Shown here: positions 8,797 to 16,956 of the stretch, piece by piece
How the letters are laid out: each line of letters begins with the position of its first letter
Numbering within the stretch: position 1 is the first letter of the stretch
Assembly: GCA_015056415.1 (NCBI GenBank)
Contig: SVGJ01000002.1
Location: 55,474-119,473, forward strand
Origin: Clostridiales bacterium
Lineage (GTDB): Bacteria > Bacillota > Clostridia > Christensenellales > Aristaeellaceae
DNA length: 64,000 nt
Reading direction: 5' to 3'
Program-made: the position numbers and the translations under genes
Notes under the pieces: generated by a model
Told to the model about the DNA's origin: nothing
The model's database searches: none
The model's input: the letters and a program-made list of their open reading frames with translations, nothing else

Positions 8797-9340
8797 AGGT
8801 CAGTCCTCCTTCGTATTGCCGCAAGGCTACACTCCGGCACACACACGCCACAGCGGGATCGCCTCTGAAAAGGGCTGATCCTGCCGGAATAGGCGCCGTT
8901 GCCGCCGGAGATGGATTTGTTGGAAGAGATGTGAACTCACACAGCGCTGAGCGAACCTCTGTTACGGTTTTGATTCCGCTTTTTGCTTTCTCTCTGACGG
9001 CACACTGTGGAATGCCGTGGCAGCATCCGCCGAGTCTTTCGACAACTGCCAATCCTCGTCACCCGCATCCCCGCCCGCCGGAGCATCCGCATTCCCGCCG
9101 CGCCTTTATTCCGCCGGCGGGGATGCGCCCCGGCCCGGGAAAAAGGGCCTGGCGCTAACAGCCGCTCCATTTTCTCCTTTCGGGAGAGGCTGTTTTACAA
9201 TAGTATTAAATCATAAACCGGGCGTTTTATCAAGTCATTCTTTCCCGACGCGGCAGGAACAGGCCCTCCGCCCGGAAAACAAAGCCTGATATTCCGGCCA
9301 TCCGGCGCATACTCTTGACCAACCAGGGGAGGTGCGCGGC
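8797..9340. other. Noncoding gap with candidate leader
   Basis: No convincing gene is seen in this 544-bp stretch. Short open frames on both strands have no ribosome site and no family look. On minus there is a promoter-like pair near 9205-9233 followed at once by a hairpin (AACAGCC ... GGCTGTT enclosing CTCC-CGAAA-GGAG). This gives a possible leader of about 400 bases before nagB. I do not recognise a known riboswitch in it. Confidence 0.4.
9205..9233 (-). promoter_or_regulatory. Possible promoter upstream of nagB-glmM
   Basis: Read on minus: TTGATA, 17 bases, TTTAAT. A hairpin starts within the first ten or so transcribed bases. It is weaker than the other promoters here and about 400 bases from nagB. 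Confidence 0.4.
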
Positions 9341-9577
9341 ATGAGAAAAAGCGCCCCGATCAATGTGATCGTCCACTGTCCCGCCACGGGGGAAGGCCAA
9401 AGGGAACTGGCCCGGCGGGTATCCGGCGTGCGGGCGGACTTTGTGACCGACGCCATCCGCAGGCTGAACTGCCCCACATCGCAGAAGCTGGCGCTGCTGA
9501 ACGCGGTGACCGAATCCGCGCGGCAACAAAAGCAAGAGCACAACCGAAGGCAAACAGCGTCCGGGCCGATCAGGTAA
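9341..9577 (+). CDS. Small conserved-looking hypothetical protein
   Basis: A 78-residue protein without membrane segments. It starts at the ATG eight bases after GGGGAGG; an in-frame GTG three codons upstream sits on top of the ribosome site. The sequence contains INVIVHCPATGEGQREL and a helical, charged C-terminus. It reminds me of small proteins common on Clostridia integrative conjugative elements, but no other element gene is near, so that is only a memory-based hint. Function unknown. Confidence 0.6.
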   Translation: MRKSAPINVIVHCPATGEGQRELARRVSGVRADFVTDAIRRLNCPTSQKLALLNAVTESARQQKQEHNRRQTASGPIR

Positions 9578-9673
9578 CGGGGGGCGGCTCTGCTGTTGCG
9601 CGAAAAGCAGCTTTGTGTTACCATTGGGGCAGCGCATATCTTATCATCAATTGTACCTGGGAGGGTAGCCCCT

Positions 9674-10606
9674 ATGGCCAAAACGAAATACCCTATCAGC
9701 AACGAGTTTTTCCCCTTCAACAAGTTCACACCGCCCATGAACGCCGGGTTCGTGAAGCTGGCGCAAAAATTCATGAAAACGCCGAAGCTCCTGTGGAAGG
9801 ATCCCGAGCTGGCCGTTGAATCCAGAATGATCCCCGGGTATCAGGGCGGCGAGTTCGAGGTGTTCATCCTCACCCCCAGGGGATTGGCGGAGCCCGCGCC
9901 CTGCCTGGTGAATATCCACGGCGGCGGCTTTGTGCTGGAGGGCTACGACAGCCATTACAAGATGGCCATGGCCTATGCCAAGGGCGCGGCCTGCAAGGTG
10001 GTCTATGTACGCTACCGGCTGGCGCCGAAGCACCCGTTCCCCACGCCCCACGAGGACTGCTACGCCGCCCTGTGCTGGGTGCATGACCACGCAGAGGAAC
10101 TGGGCATCGACCCGGCTCGCATCGGCGTGGGCGGCGACAGTGCCGGCGGCACGCTGACGGCGGTCTCCTGCATGATGGCCCGGGACCGCGGCGCGGCGGT
10201 GCGTCCGCTGTTCCAGCTGCTGGTGTACCCCTCGCTGGACGGCCGCAACTGCAGCGAGTCCTTCCGCAAGTACACCGACACGCCCATGTGGAATTCCACG
10301 CTGTCCAGGAAGGTCGGGCCGATGCTGGGTACCGACCAGTCCGCCATGCCGCTGGCCTACCGCTCCCCCGTGGAGGCGGAAAGCCACGCCGCGCTGCCTC
10401 CGGCCTATGTGGAGGTGGCGGAGTTCGATTGCCTGCATGACGACGGCTTGCTGTACGCCCAGCTCCTGCGGGAGGCCGGCATCGAGGCTGAGCTGCACGA
10501 GGTCAAGGGCACGATGCACGGCTTTGACACCGTGGTCAACGCGCCCACATCCCAGAGGATGGTCGCACAGCGCGCGGATTATATGAAGCGCATGTTCGCC
10601 AGGTAA
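9674..10606 (+). CDS. Alpha/beta hydrolase fold-3 esterase (hormone-sensitive lipase family)
   Basis: A 310-residue cytoplasmic esterase. The oxyanion motif HGGGF is at residues 82-86 and the nucleophile elbow GDSAGG has Ser156. An acidic residue in EFDCLHDDG and the histidine in GTMHGFD complete the triad. These are the hallmarks of the HSL/acetyl-esterase group, which acts on short acyl esters. The start chosen is the ATG after GGGAGGG. A terminator follows three bases after the stop, so it is a single-gene unit. The natural substrate is unknown; an acetylated plant sugar would fit the nearby glycan genes. Confidence 0.9.
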   Translation: MAKTKYPISNEFFPFNKFTPPMNAGFVKLAQKFMKTPKLLWKDPELAVESRMIPGYQGGEFEVFILTPRGLAEPAPCLVNIHGGGFVLEGYDSHYKMAMAYAKGAACKVVYVRYRLAPKHPFPTPHEDCYAALCWVHDHAEELGIDPARIGVGGDSAGGTLTAVSCMMARDRGAAVRPLFQLLVYPSLDGRNCSESFRKYTDTPMWNSTLSRKVGPMLGTDQSAMPLAYRSPVEAESHAALPPAYVEVAEFDCLHDDGLLYAQLLREAGIEAELHEVKGTMHGFDTVVNAPTSQRMVAQRADYMKRMFAR

Positions 10607-10608
10607 AT

Positions 10609-10644
10609 AAACAGGAGTGAGCCGCGCTGTGCTCGCTCCTGTTT
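10609..10644 (+). terminator. Rho-independent terminator after the esterase gene
   Basis: A 14-bp stem (AAACAGGAGTGAGC with one wobble pair) and an eight-base loop, followed by GTTTTG. It lies between the esterase and the 3' side of the truncated sigK. Confidence 0.8.
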
Positions 10645-10771
10645 GTTTTGTTCCCTGTATTACCAAATCTCATCTCCAGCCGGTTTGCCCCGGTTGATCT
10701 CCTCGGATTCACCTTCACTGTGCACACCACCGGCGGCGCATACCAGGCTTGTCCGTTCTCCGTTTTCACCA

Positions 10772-11173
10772 TCACCCAGCAGCCCTGCGACACCCGCCGC
10801 AGGGGTTTCCACACCCCGTTTGTCGCGGCGGCGATGGGATAGCATTCTCTATGCAACGGGCCGCGTAGGTGCCCAGCGAGGTGCCTGCAGCGGGCTTGAA
10901 GCTGTTGACCGCCTTGATCAGCCCGATCACGCCGATGGAGATCAGATCATCCTGGCCATAGCCGGGGACCTGATATTTCCGCGCGATGTGACTGACCAGG
11001 CGCAGGTTGTGGGTAATGAGCTCCTTGCGGGCGGCCTCGTCGCCCTCCGCCATCCGGCGGACGTATTCCGCCTCCTCAGCGCGGGTCAAGGCCTGGGGAA
11101 ACTCGGATCTGCCTGTTACGTAGCCAAGAAAGAACAGGCACTCCTGCAGGGTGAACCACAGCATTTCCAACAT
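10772..11173 (-). pseudogene. sigK: Truncated sporulation sigma factor sigK (N-terminal part)
   Basis: Residues 1-110 of this 133-residue frame match the N-terminal half of sigma-K: EFPQALT, EGDEAARKELITHNLRLVSHIARKY, then QDDLISIGVIGLIKAV and TYAARCIEN. At codon 110 the match stops abruptly and 23 unrelated residues lead to a stop. Regions 3 and 4, which bind the -35 element, are absent. The break falls at ENA(I), bases AATG at 10843-10846. That is the place where B. subtilis sigK is cut by the skin element (ENE, core AATGA; from memory). No skin recombinase gene is visible nearby. The start is the ATG eight bases after AAGGAGG. Alone it cannot be a working sigma factor. Confidence 0.85.
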
Positions 11174-11258
11174 GGGCATCGCCTCCTTGGGGATAAGGAT
11201 ATGCTTGCCCGGGGACGTTTTTTCCAGCACAGGGGGAGGGCGACGCCTGATAAATTGA

Positions 11259-11287
11259 TTGATGTTTTCACCCGGGCGGTGTATACT
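11259..11287 (+). promoter_or_regulatory. Sigma-A promoter for the zinc-ribbon membrane gene
   Basis: TTGATG, a 17-base spacer, TATACT. It lies in the divergent gap between truncated sigK and the zinc-ribbon gene, 44 bases before the latter's start codon. Confidence 0.75.
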
Positions 11288-11330
11288 TACAGCAACGCGG
11301 AGGGCTTTCCGCACCTAAGGAGGAACGACG

Positions 11331-12200
11331 ATGCCCATGACGGCTTATTGCAAAAAATGCGCCCGGGACGTGGCGCCGGGGGAGAAATGCCCCAACTGCG
11401 GCGGCAAGCTGAGCAAATCCGCCATGCGGGTGGCCTGGTGCGCCGATCACTTTCCCGTGCGGGACTGGATGTGCTGGAACGCCGCCATGCGCATCCTGCT
11501 GCCGCTGCTGGGGCTGGTCTTCCTGCTGCTACTGGTGCTGGAGGCCATCGCCGGGGGCGCTGCGGGGGTGGAAGCGCTGCTGCGGGGCGGCCTGCTGTTT
11601 GCCCTGCTGGTCATCCTGATCATTGTGGCTGCCTTGCTGCTGCTGGCGTTCATCCTGCAGGGCGAGGATCTGCTGGACTGCGTGGTGGACAGCAAGGGCG
11701 TGCATATCCAGCAATATCTGCCCCAGCCCACCCCGCTGAAGCTTATGCTGCGCCTGAAGCCCGCCAGCCTGATGCAGCAGTATGACCCCGAAGAGGGCAT
11801 CCTGCTCATAGGCCAGAAGGAGCTGCTGTGGAAGGATGTGGCCCGGGTACAGCTGTGGCCGGAAAAAACACTGATCCTCTTCTACGCGCCCACGTGGTGG
11901 ATGCGCCTGGCCCTGCCCTGCACCCCCTATACCTACGAGGACAGCATGACCTTCATCCAGGAAAAGCTGGGCCGCAAAAAAAATGTGAAGCTGCCCGCCG
12001 AGCTCCGCGCGCCCGCCAGACCCAGGCCGGAGAAACCCAGGCCCAGCCAGGAGCCTGAACAGGAACAGCAGCTCACCTTTGAGGATATCCCCGCCCCGGA
12101 GCCTGCCCCGGAGCCTGCCCCGGAGCCGGAACAGGAGGGCGATTTTGTCCCTCTGGCAGAGGTACTGAAAGAGATACAGGAAAACGAAACCACCGGCTAA
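11331..12200 (+). CDS. Zinc-ribbon membrane protein of unknown function
   Basis: A 289-residue protein. An N-terminal zinc ribbon (YCKKCARD ... CPNCGG, two CxxC knuckles) is followed by two long hydrophobic segments at about residues 53-72 and 84-106. Then comes a soluble domain of about 110 residues and an acidic, proline-rich tail with a PAPEPAPEPAPEP repeat. Zinc-ribbon proteins of this layout are common in Clostridia without a known role. The ribosome site is AAGGAGG. Its last codons form one arm of a terminator whose loop is the stop codon. Confidence 0.8.
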   Translation: MPMTAYCKKCARDVAPGEKCPNCGGKLSKSAMRVAWCADHFPVRDWMCWNAAMRILLPLLGLVFLLLLVLEAIAGGAAGVEALLRGGLLFALLVILIIVAALLLLAFILQGEDLLDCVVDSKGVHIQQYLPQPTPLKLMLRLKPASLMQQYDPEEGILLIGQKELLWKDVARVQLWPEKTLILFYAPTWWMRLALPCTPYTYEDSMTFIQEKLGRKKNVKLPAELRAPARPRPEKPRPSQEPEQEQQLTFEDIPAPEPAPEPAPEPEQEGDFVPLAEVLKEIQENETTG

Positions 12201-12217
12201 GCCGGTGGTTTCGTTTT
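12181..12217. terminator. 17-bp stem terminator with the TAA stop codon as its loop
   Basis: AAAACGAAACCACCGGC, TAA, then the exact complement. The stem has 17 perfect pairs and the three-base loop is the stop codon of the zinc-ribbon gene. The right arm overlaps two bases of the stop codon of the convergent isomerase gene. T runs exist on both sides, so it can end both transcripts. Confidence 0.9.
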
Positions 12218-12968
12218 ATTCAAAGCCCTGTGCCTTCAGATACAGATAGCTGCGGCGCAGGCAGTCCATGGGATCCTCGCCGTTACAGTCGTCCTGCTCC
12301 ACCAGCATGTACTGCGTACCGCCGGCCTGGGCCTTCTCGAACACGCGGTCGAAGTTGATGTTGCCCTCGCCCACCACGGCCATCCTGCGGCCGTAGGCGT
12401 AATCCTTCAGGTGGATGCAGGGGATGCGCCCGCTGAGCTTTTCCAGCCACTGGGCGGGATCACCGCCGCCGGCCTGAACCCAGAAGGTATCCAGCGTAAA
12501 GCCCATCAGTTCCGCAGGCACATCCTCCATCAGCCTGTCCAGAATGACCCGCCCGTCCAGGCGGTTGAACTCCTGGTCGTGATTGTGGTACATCAGCAGC
12601 TTGCCGCCCTGCTTCAGGGCCCTGGCCACAGGCAGCCAGGTGCTGAGGAAGTGCCCGTAATTGGCGTCCGGCTTGCTTTCGTCAAAGGCATACCAGCCCA
12701 GGCCCACATGGGGGCAGCCGAATACATCGTGATCTGCGGCCACTTGGGTGGGATCGCCGGTAAGCCGGTCTACCGGGGTGTGGGTGATGACGCAGCGCAG
12801 GCCGTTCATGGCCAGCTGGTCGCGCATCCATTCCGGCTCAAAGGGGCAGGTACCGCTGATCTGCACCGTGCGGTAACCGATGTCCGCCACCTGCTTCAGT
12901 GCCAGGGCCAGACCGTCCAGGGTCTGGGTCATTTCGCGCAGGGTGAAAAATTGAGCTCCGATCTCCAT
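12216..12968 (-). CDS. Sugar phosphate isomerase/epimerase (TIM-barrel, AP-endonuclease-2 family)
   Basis: A 250-residue TIM-barrel protein. It has the family features YHNHDQEF, LDTFWVQAGG and IHLKDY, whose Glu/Asp/His residues bind the divalent metal. Members isomerise or epimerise sugars, inositols or their phosphates. It lies 18 bases after the MATE gene on the same strand and probably shares its promoter. The substrate cannot be told. The C-terminal codons touch a bidirectional terminator. Confidence 0.85.
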   Translation of the reverse strand: MEIGAQFFTLREMTQTLDGLALALKQVADIGYRTVQISGTCPFEPEWMRDQLAMNGLRCVITHTPVDRLTGDPTQVAADHDVFGCPHVGLGWYAFDESKPDANYGHFLSTWLPVARALKQGGKLLMYHNHDQEFNRLDGRVILDRLMEDVPAELMGFTLDTFWVQAGGGDPAQWLEKLSGRIPCIHLKDYAYGRRMAVVGEGNINFDRVFEKAQAGGTQYMLVEQDDCNGEDPMDCLRRSYLYLKAQGFE

Positions 12969-12986
12969 GAAAACACTCCTTTTTCA

Positions 12987-14366
12987 TCAGTGGCTTTCCG
13001 CGTGGCGCAGCGGATTCCAGCCGCCCCGCAGGTACGTCAGCAGGAAGAGTACGAACAGAAGCAGGTTATGGGCGATCATGCAGGCCCAGGCGGAAACCAG
13101 GCCAAGGCCCAGCAGCTGCGTGCAGATGAAGGTTCCCACGATACGCACCGCCCACATGCCCAGAATGTTGTAGATGAAGGGCTGGCGGGTCTTGCCCACG
13201 CCCTGCATCATCCCCTCGATGATGATGGAGAAGCCGTAGAAGGGCTCGGAGAGGGCCACCATCCGCAGCACCGTGGTACCCAGGTCGATGACCGGCTGGC
13301 TGGAGGAGAAGATCCGCACCAGCCCCGGCGCCAGGATGAACAGCGCGCCGCCGGAGAGGATCATCAGTCCGATCTCGATGGGAATGAACATCCGGGCCAG
13401 CGCCTTCATGCGCTTGCCGTCCCTGGCGCCATAGGCGTTGCCCGCCAGGGTAGCGGCGGCGGTCTGCATACCGTAGCCGGGGATGTAGAAAGCGGATTCC
13501 ACCGTGTTGGCAATGGTGTGGGCCGCCGTGGACACCTCGCCCAGGGAGTTGATCATAGCGGCAAAGGCCACATAGCCCAGCGAGGTGCCGAAGCGCTGCA
13601 GCATATTGGGCAGCGCCACCCGCAAACACGGCCGGAGGATCGTCCAGTCAGGCCTGATGGACTGACCCCTGGGGGAGACCATGGGGTGCTTCCACAGCTT
13701 CACCGTGATGTGCACACCGCCCCAGATGAAGGAGACGGCACTGGCCACCGCCGCGCCGATGACCCCCCAGTCCGCGCCGGGCATGGTGAAGGTCAGGCCA
13801 AAGAGACTCATTTGCCGGGTGGGGTAGATGAGCAGGAAGTTCAGCGCCACATTGATCAGGTTCACAATGACGCCGATGCGCATGGGCGTTTTGGTATCGC
13901 CGGCGGCGCGGAGCACCGTGCCGAAGATCATACTGGCCGCCCTGGGCAGCATGGGCAGGTACAGAATAAAGAAATACCGCGCTGCCAGGTCACGAATGCC
14001 CTCCTCCACCTGCATCCACACCGGCACCTGACGGCTCAGGCCCAGGGTGATGGCAGTAAAGGCAACGCCTGTGACCAGCACCATCAGCACCGCCTGGGAA
14101 ACAGAGCGGCGGGCCGCCTCGCGGTCCCGGGCGCCGCAGGCCTTGGCGATATACGAAAGGAAGCCCACGCCAAAGGCAGAGACCGTGCTGCCGATCAGCC
14201 AGCTCACCGTGCTGGTGGCGCCCACCGCCGCCGTGGCCTGCGTGCCCAGCGAGCCTACCATCGCCGTATCGATATACTGCACGGCGGTCTGCATCAACTG
14301 CTCCAGCATGGTGGGCCAGGCCAGGGCCATGATGACGCCCATCATGCCAAAGTCCCGTTTTTTCAT
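12987..14366 (-). CDS. MATE-family multidrug/toxin efflux transporter
   Basis: A 459-residue protein with about 12 membrane segments. The two MATE halves are recognisable: an N-terminal ALAWPTMLEQLMQTAVQYID and a mid-protein restart around LRVALPNMLQRFGTSLGY. RAAGDTKTPMRIG is a typical MATE motif. Members are Na+ or H+ driven exporters in the cytoplasmic membrane. It is first in an operon with the TIM-barrel isomerase. The ligand is unknown. Confidence 0.92.
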   Translation of the reverse strand: MKKRDFGMMGVIMALAWPTMLEQLMQTAVQYIDTAMVGSLGTQATAAVGATSTVSWLIGSTVSAFGVGFLSYIAKACGARDREAARRSVSQAVLMVLVTGVAFTAITLGLSRQVPVWMQVEEGIRDLAARYFFILYLPMLPRAASMIFGTVLRAAGDTKTPMRIGVIVNLINVALNFLLIYPTRQMSLFGLTFTMPGADWGVIGAAVASAVSFIWGGVHITVKLWKHPMVSPRGQSIRPDWTILRPCLRVALPNMLQRFGTSLGYVAFAAMINSLGEVSTAAHTIANTVESAFYIPGYGMQTAAATLAGNAYGARDGKRMKALARMFIPIEIGLMILSGGALFILAPGLVRIFSSSQPVIDLGTTVLRMVALSEPFYGFSIIIEGMMQGVGKTRQPFIYNILGMWAVRIVGTFICTQLLGLGLVSAWACMIAHNLLLFVLFLLTYLRGGWNPLRHAESH

Positions 14367-14428
14367 TTTTTCTCCTCCAGCAGCTTCCTGTTGGGCATGA
14401 GCCTGATGCTCTTTTCACTGCTGCGGAT

Positions 14429-14457
14429 ATTATACCATTCTCCCCCTAAGGAAGCAA
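14429..14457 (-). promoter_or_regulatory. Sigma-A promoter for the MATE-isomerase operon
   Basis: Read on minus: TTGCTT, 17 bases, TATAAT with an extended TGG in front of the -10. Confidence 0.75.
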
Positions 14458-14502
14458 GCAAAAGCAGGCCCCGCCGGGAGGCCTGCCATGAAAACAGATG
14501 GA

Positions 14503-16002
14503 TCACACGACCAGGAAGGTGCAGGTCTGGGCGGGCAGCTCCACCGTACCGGCCTTCTGCTCCACGCCTTCCAGGGCGGGCAGCCGGTCATTTTCGCCAA
14601 GGGTGAGCTCCTTGCCGTTGAGCAGCATGGTACGGCTGCGCAGCTTGCCGTTGCTGGAAAGGGTGTAGCGCACAGCGTTCCTGGGCAGCTCCACGCGGGT
14701 GGCCTCGCCGGAGTTGTTGATGATCAGATACACCGCGCCCTCCTTGCCATCCTTACGGCTGTGGGCATAGACGCGCGCGCCCTCCCGGAGCTCCTCGCCG
14801 GTGGCGTAAACGGTCTCGCCCATGAGGCGGTTCCACAGGAGCACCGCGAAATAATTGGGGCGGGGCACAAAAGTGCCGTGCTTCAGGAAGCCATAATCGG
14901 AGGAGGCGAGGGTGTTGTGGAAGATCACGCCATCGGTGATGGTGGAGAACTCGCCCAGCTCGTTCAGGGTACGGAACACATCCACAAAGGTGGATGCCCA
15001 GGTGTTGCCGCCGCAGCCCGCGTCGCCGCTCTCGGTGACCCACATCTGGCCGCCGGGAACATAGCGATCACGGCGGGCCAGGTACTGGCGGGCACACTTA
15101 CCGGCCACGGAGAGGTAGTTCTCGGTGAGGGCCGCCTCATAAGGCCAGTGGCCGCCCATGGCCGCGCCGCGCTCGGACACGCCGTTGTAGTAGTGATAGC
15201 TGAACACATCCATGGGCACGTTGTAATCGCCCAGGAGCGCCTCGGTGGTCACGATCTGCATACCCGCCGCCATGCCGCCGCCGGCGCCATCGTTGCCGAT
15301 GTTGAACATATCCACATCGCCCACGGTGCAGGGGCCCACGAACAGGCACTCGGGATAGTTCTCCCGCAGCCACGCGCCGAAGCGGTCATGGTCGCGGGCG
15401 TGATCGGCGGGGGTGTAGCCATGGGGCAGGCCGGACATGACCATCAGGTTAGGCTCGTTGGTGAACTCCGCCGCGGCGATCGGCACGCCGTATTCCTTGC
15501 TGGTACGGAAGAGCAGCTCGGCCTGCTCGAAGGGGATGGGCTCATCAGCGTTATGGATGCCGGGGCAGTTGGCGATGGACACCAGCAGCTTGCCATTGAT
15601 GGCGCGGACGAAGTCCAGCAGGTTCAGCCACTGCTGCCTGGTCAGCAGGTTCTGGAAGCCCTCGGGCACCTTGCCGCCGGTGTGACCGTCGAAATCGTAA
15701 TAGGTCTTGTTGGCCCAGGTACCGGAAACGCGCACCCAGGCGGTGCCCAGCTCGCGGGCAAGCTTGATCAGGCGGGGATTGGTGGTGTCGATGGGATCAT
15801 ACCACTGCTGCAGGTTGCCCATGTTGCGCCAGTCCAGGATCTGGTCGAAGGGCTCGGTGCCGTCCACCTGGGCCTCGGTATAGGCCTTCCAGAAGGTGCC
15901 GCCGGTGACCTCGGTCATTTCCACGTTGTAGGAGACCAGGCGGGGATCCATCTTCCGCAGCTCCCTGAGGGCTTCGGGGTTCAGCTTGACAAACTGCGCC
16001 AT
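14503..16002 (-). CDS. Clan GH-A glycoside hydrolase, GH79-like
   Basis: A 499-residue protein without a signal peptide, so probably cytoplasmic. The likely acid/base is Glu183 in EFTNEPN and the likely nucleophile Glu324 in WVTESGDAG. The C-terminal PRPNYFAVLLWNRLMG resembles the heparanase/beta-glucuronidase family GH79, where a P-x-P-x-Y-x3-LW-x3-MG pattern follows the nucleophile domain. The start is the ATG after GAAGGAGTG; upstream in-frame codons overlap a terminator. A TATAAT-like box at 16052-16057 on minus may be its -10. Activity on a uronic-acid glycan is plausible; other GH-A families are possible. Confidence 0.75.
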   Translation of the reverse strand: MAQFVKLNPEALRELRKMDPRLVSYNVEMTEVTGGTFWKAYTEAQVDGTEPFDQILDWRNMGNLQQWYDPIDTTNPRLIKLARELGTAWVRVSGTWANKTYYDFDGHTGGKVPEGFQNLLTRQQWLNLLDFVRAINGKLLVSIANCPGIHNADEPIPFEQAELLFRTSKEYGVPIAAAEFTNEPNLMVMSGLPHGYTPADHARDHDRFGAWLRENYPECLFVGPCTVGDVDMFNIGNDGAGGGMAAGMQIVTTEALLGDYNVPMDVFSYHYYNGVSERGAAMGGHWPYEAALTENYLSVAGKCARQYLARRDRYVPGGQMWVTESGDAGCGGNTWASTFVDVFRTLNELGEFSTITDGVIFHNTLASSDYGFLKHGTFVPRPNYFAVLLWNRLMGETVYATGEELREGARVYAHSRKDGKEGAVYLIINNSGEATRVELPRNAVRYTLSSNGKLRSRTMLLNGKELTLGENDRLPALEGVEQKAGTVELPAQTCTFLVV

Positions 16003-16085
16003 ATCAAAAACACTCCTTCGCGTCATGTGGGGGATTGATCGGGATGGGTTTATTATATAGCACCCGCCGCCCGCGCGGATAGAAG

Positions 16086-16113
16086 AAAAACCAGCCGTTT
16101 CCGGCTGGTTTTT
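16086..16113 (-). terminator. Terminator for the lysine-rich membrane gene
   Basis: A 12-bp perfect stem AAAAACCAGCCG with loop TTTC. On minus it lies eight bases after the stop codon of the gene at 16121 and is followed by TC. Confidence 0.85.
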
Positions 16114-16120
16114 AGGTGAT

Positions 16121-16891
16121 TTACTTTTCAACAACCAGGGGCGTGAGGAACTTCTCCATCTCGGCCTCCAGGGCTTCCATGGTGGTGACCTCGGCCAGGG
16201 GGCCGTTCTTGCCGTAGAGCATCACCAGCACGCAGGAATCCTTGATGCCGTCGATGTACATGCACAGGCCGCTTCTGCCGGTCTTTTCCTCCTCGGGAAC
16301 ATCCACAACGATGCCCTGATCGTCATAGGTGACGGGGGTCGTCTCGTAGGAGATGTAGCCGTAGTGCACGTCATACCCGGCGATGGTAGCCCGCTTGGCC
16401 TCGGACTTGGTGGTGTAGTAGCCCAGCACGGTGTTGACCTGATTTTCAGCGGTGATGTTGCGCACGCCGGACACGAACATTTCCTGCACGACGGCGTTCT
16501 CGTCATTGGCGACATAGGTCTGGGTCTGCACGCGCTCGTCGGAGAAGAGGTCGTCCTCGTCGCTCAGGGTGTAGCCCTCGGGCGCGGTGTACTCAGCCAT
16601 CTTGTAGTAGCGGGGCTTGTCGGTGGTGTTCAGGTTGGCGATGATCCAATCTTCTTCCACATTCTGCAGCTTGCCGAACATGATCGGGAGAGAGCCGTCG
16701 GTACGGATCAGGCCGCCGAACATCCAGATGGCAGCGATCACCAGAACAACGGCCACCACGCCGATGAGGACCTGCTTGCCGTACTTCTCGATGAATTCCT
16801 TCTGCTTCTGCTTCGCCTTGGCGTCGGCGATCTTCTGCTGGTTGCGCTTGTGCGCCTGCTGGGCGCGATAGTCATACTTTTTCTTGGCCAT
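16121..16891 (-). CDS. Single-pass membrane protein with lysine-rich N-terminus, unknown function
   Basis: A 256-residue protein. The first 40 residues are strongly basic and helical (KAKQKQKEFIEKYG), followed by one membrane segment near residues 42-62 (VLIGVVAVVLVIAAIWMF). The rest is outside the cell and acidic. The layout is N-inside with a roughly 190-residue external domain. I recognise no family motif. It has its own promoter inside the 3' end of the mannanase gene, an AGGAGG ribosome site and its own terminator, so it is a separate unit. Confidence 0.75.
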   Translation of the reverse strand: MAKKKYDYRAQQAHKRNQQKIADAKAKQKQKEFIEKYGKQVLIGVVAVVLVIAAIWMFGGLIRTDGSLPIMFGKLQNVEEDWIIANLNTTDKPRYYKMAEYTAPEGYTLSDEDDLFSDERVQTQTYVANDENAVVQEMFVSGVRNITAENQVNTVLGYYTTKSEAKRATIAGYDVHYGYISYETTPVTYDDQGIVVDVPEEEKTGRSGLCMYIDGIKDSCVLVMLYGKNGPLAEVTTMEALEAEMEKFLTPLVVEK

Positions 16892-16927
16892 AAGGGGTTC
16901 CTCCTAACGATAAATGAATATGCAGGT

Positions 16928-16956
16928 ATTATATCATTCCGCGGATCATCTTGCAA
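16928..16956 (-). promoter_or_regulatory. Sigma-A promoter for the lysine-rich membrane gene
   Basis: Read on minus: TTGCAA, 17 bases, TATAAT. The -35 box overlaps the last codons of the GH26 gene. Confidence 0.75.

Noticed and set aside
8931..9170. Two short open frames on opposite strands in the nagB upstream gap
   Set aside because: They overlap each other, lack ribosome sites and translate to Arg/Pro/His-rich low-complexity sequence.
9600..10843. A resident skin element to the left of sigK
   Set aside because: No recombinase gene or second sigK half is visible, and the genes further left are ordinary housekeeping and surface-sugar genes.
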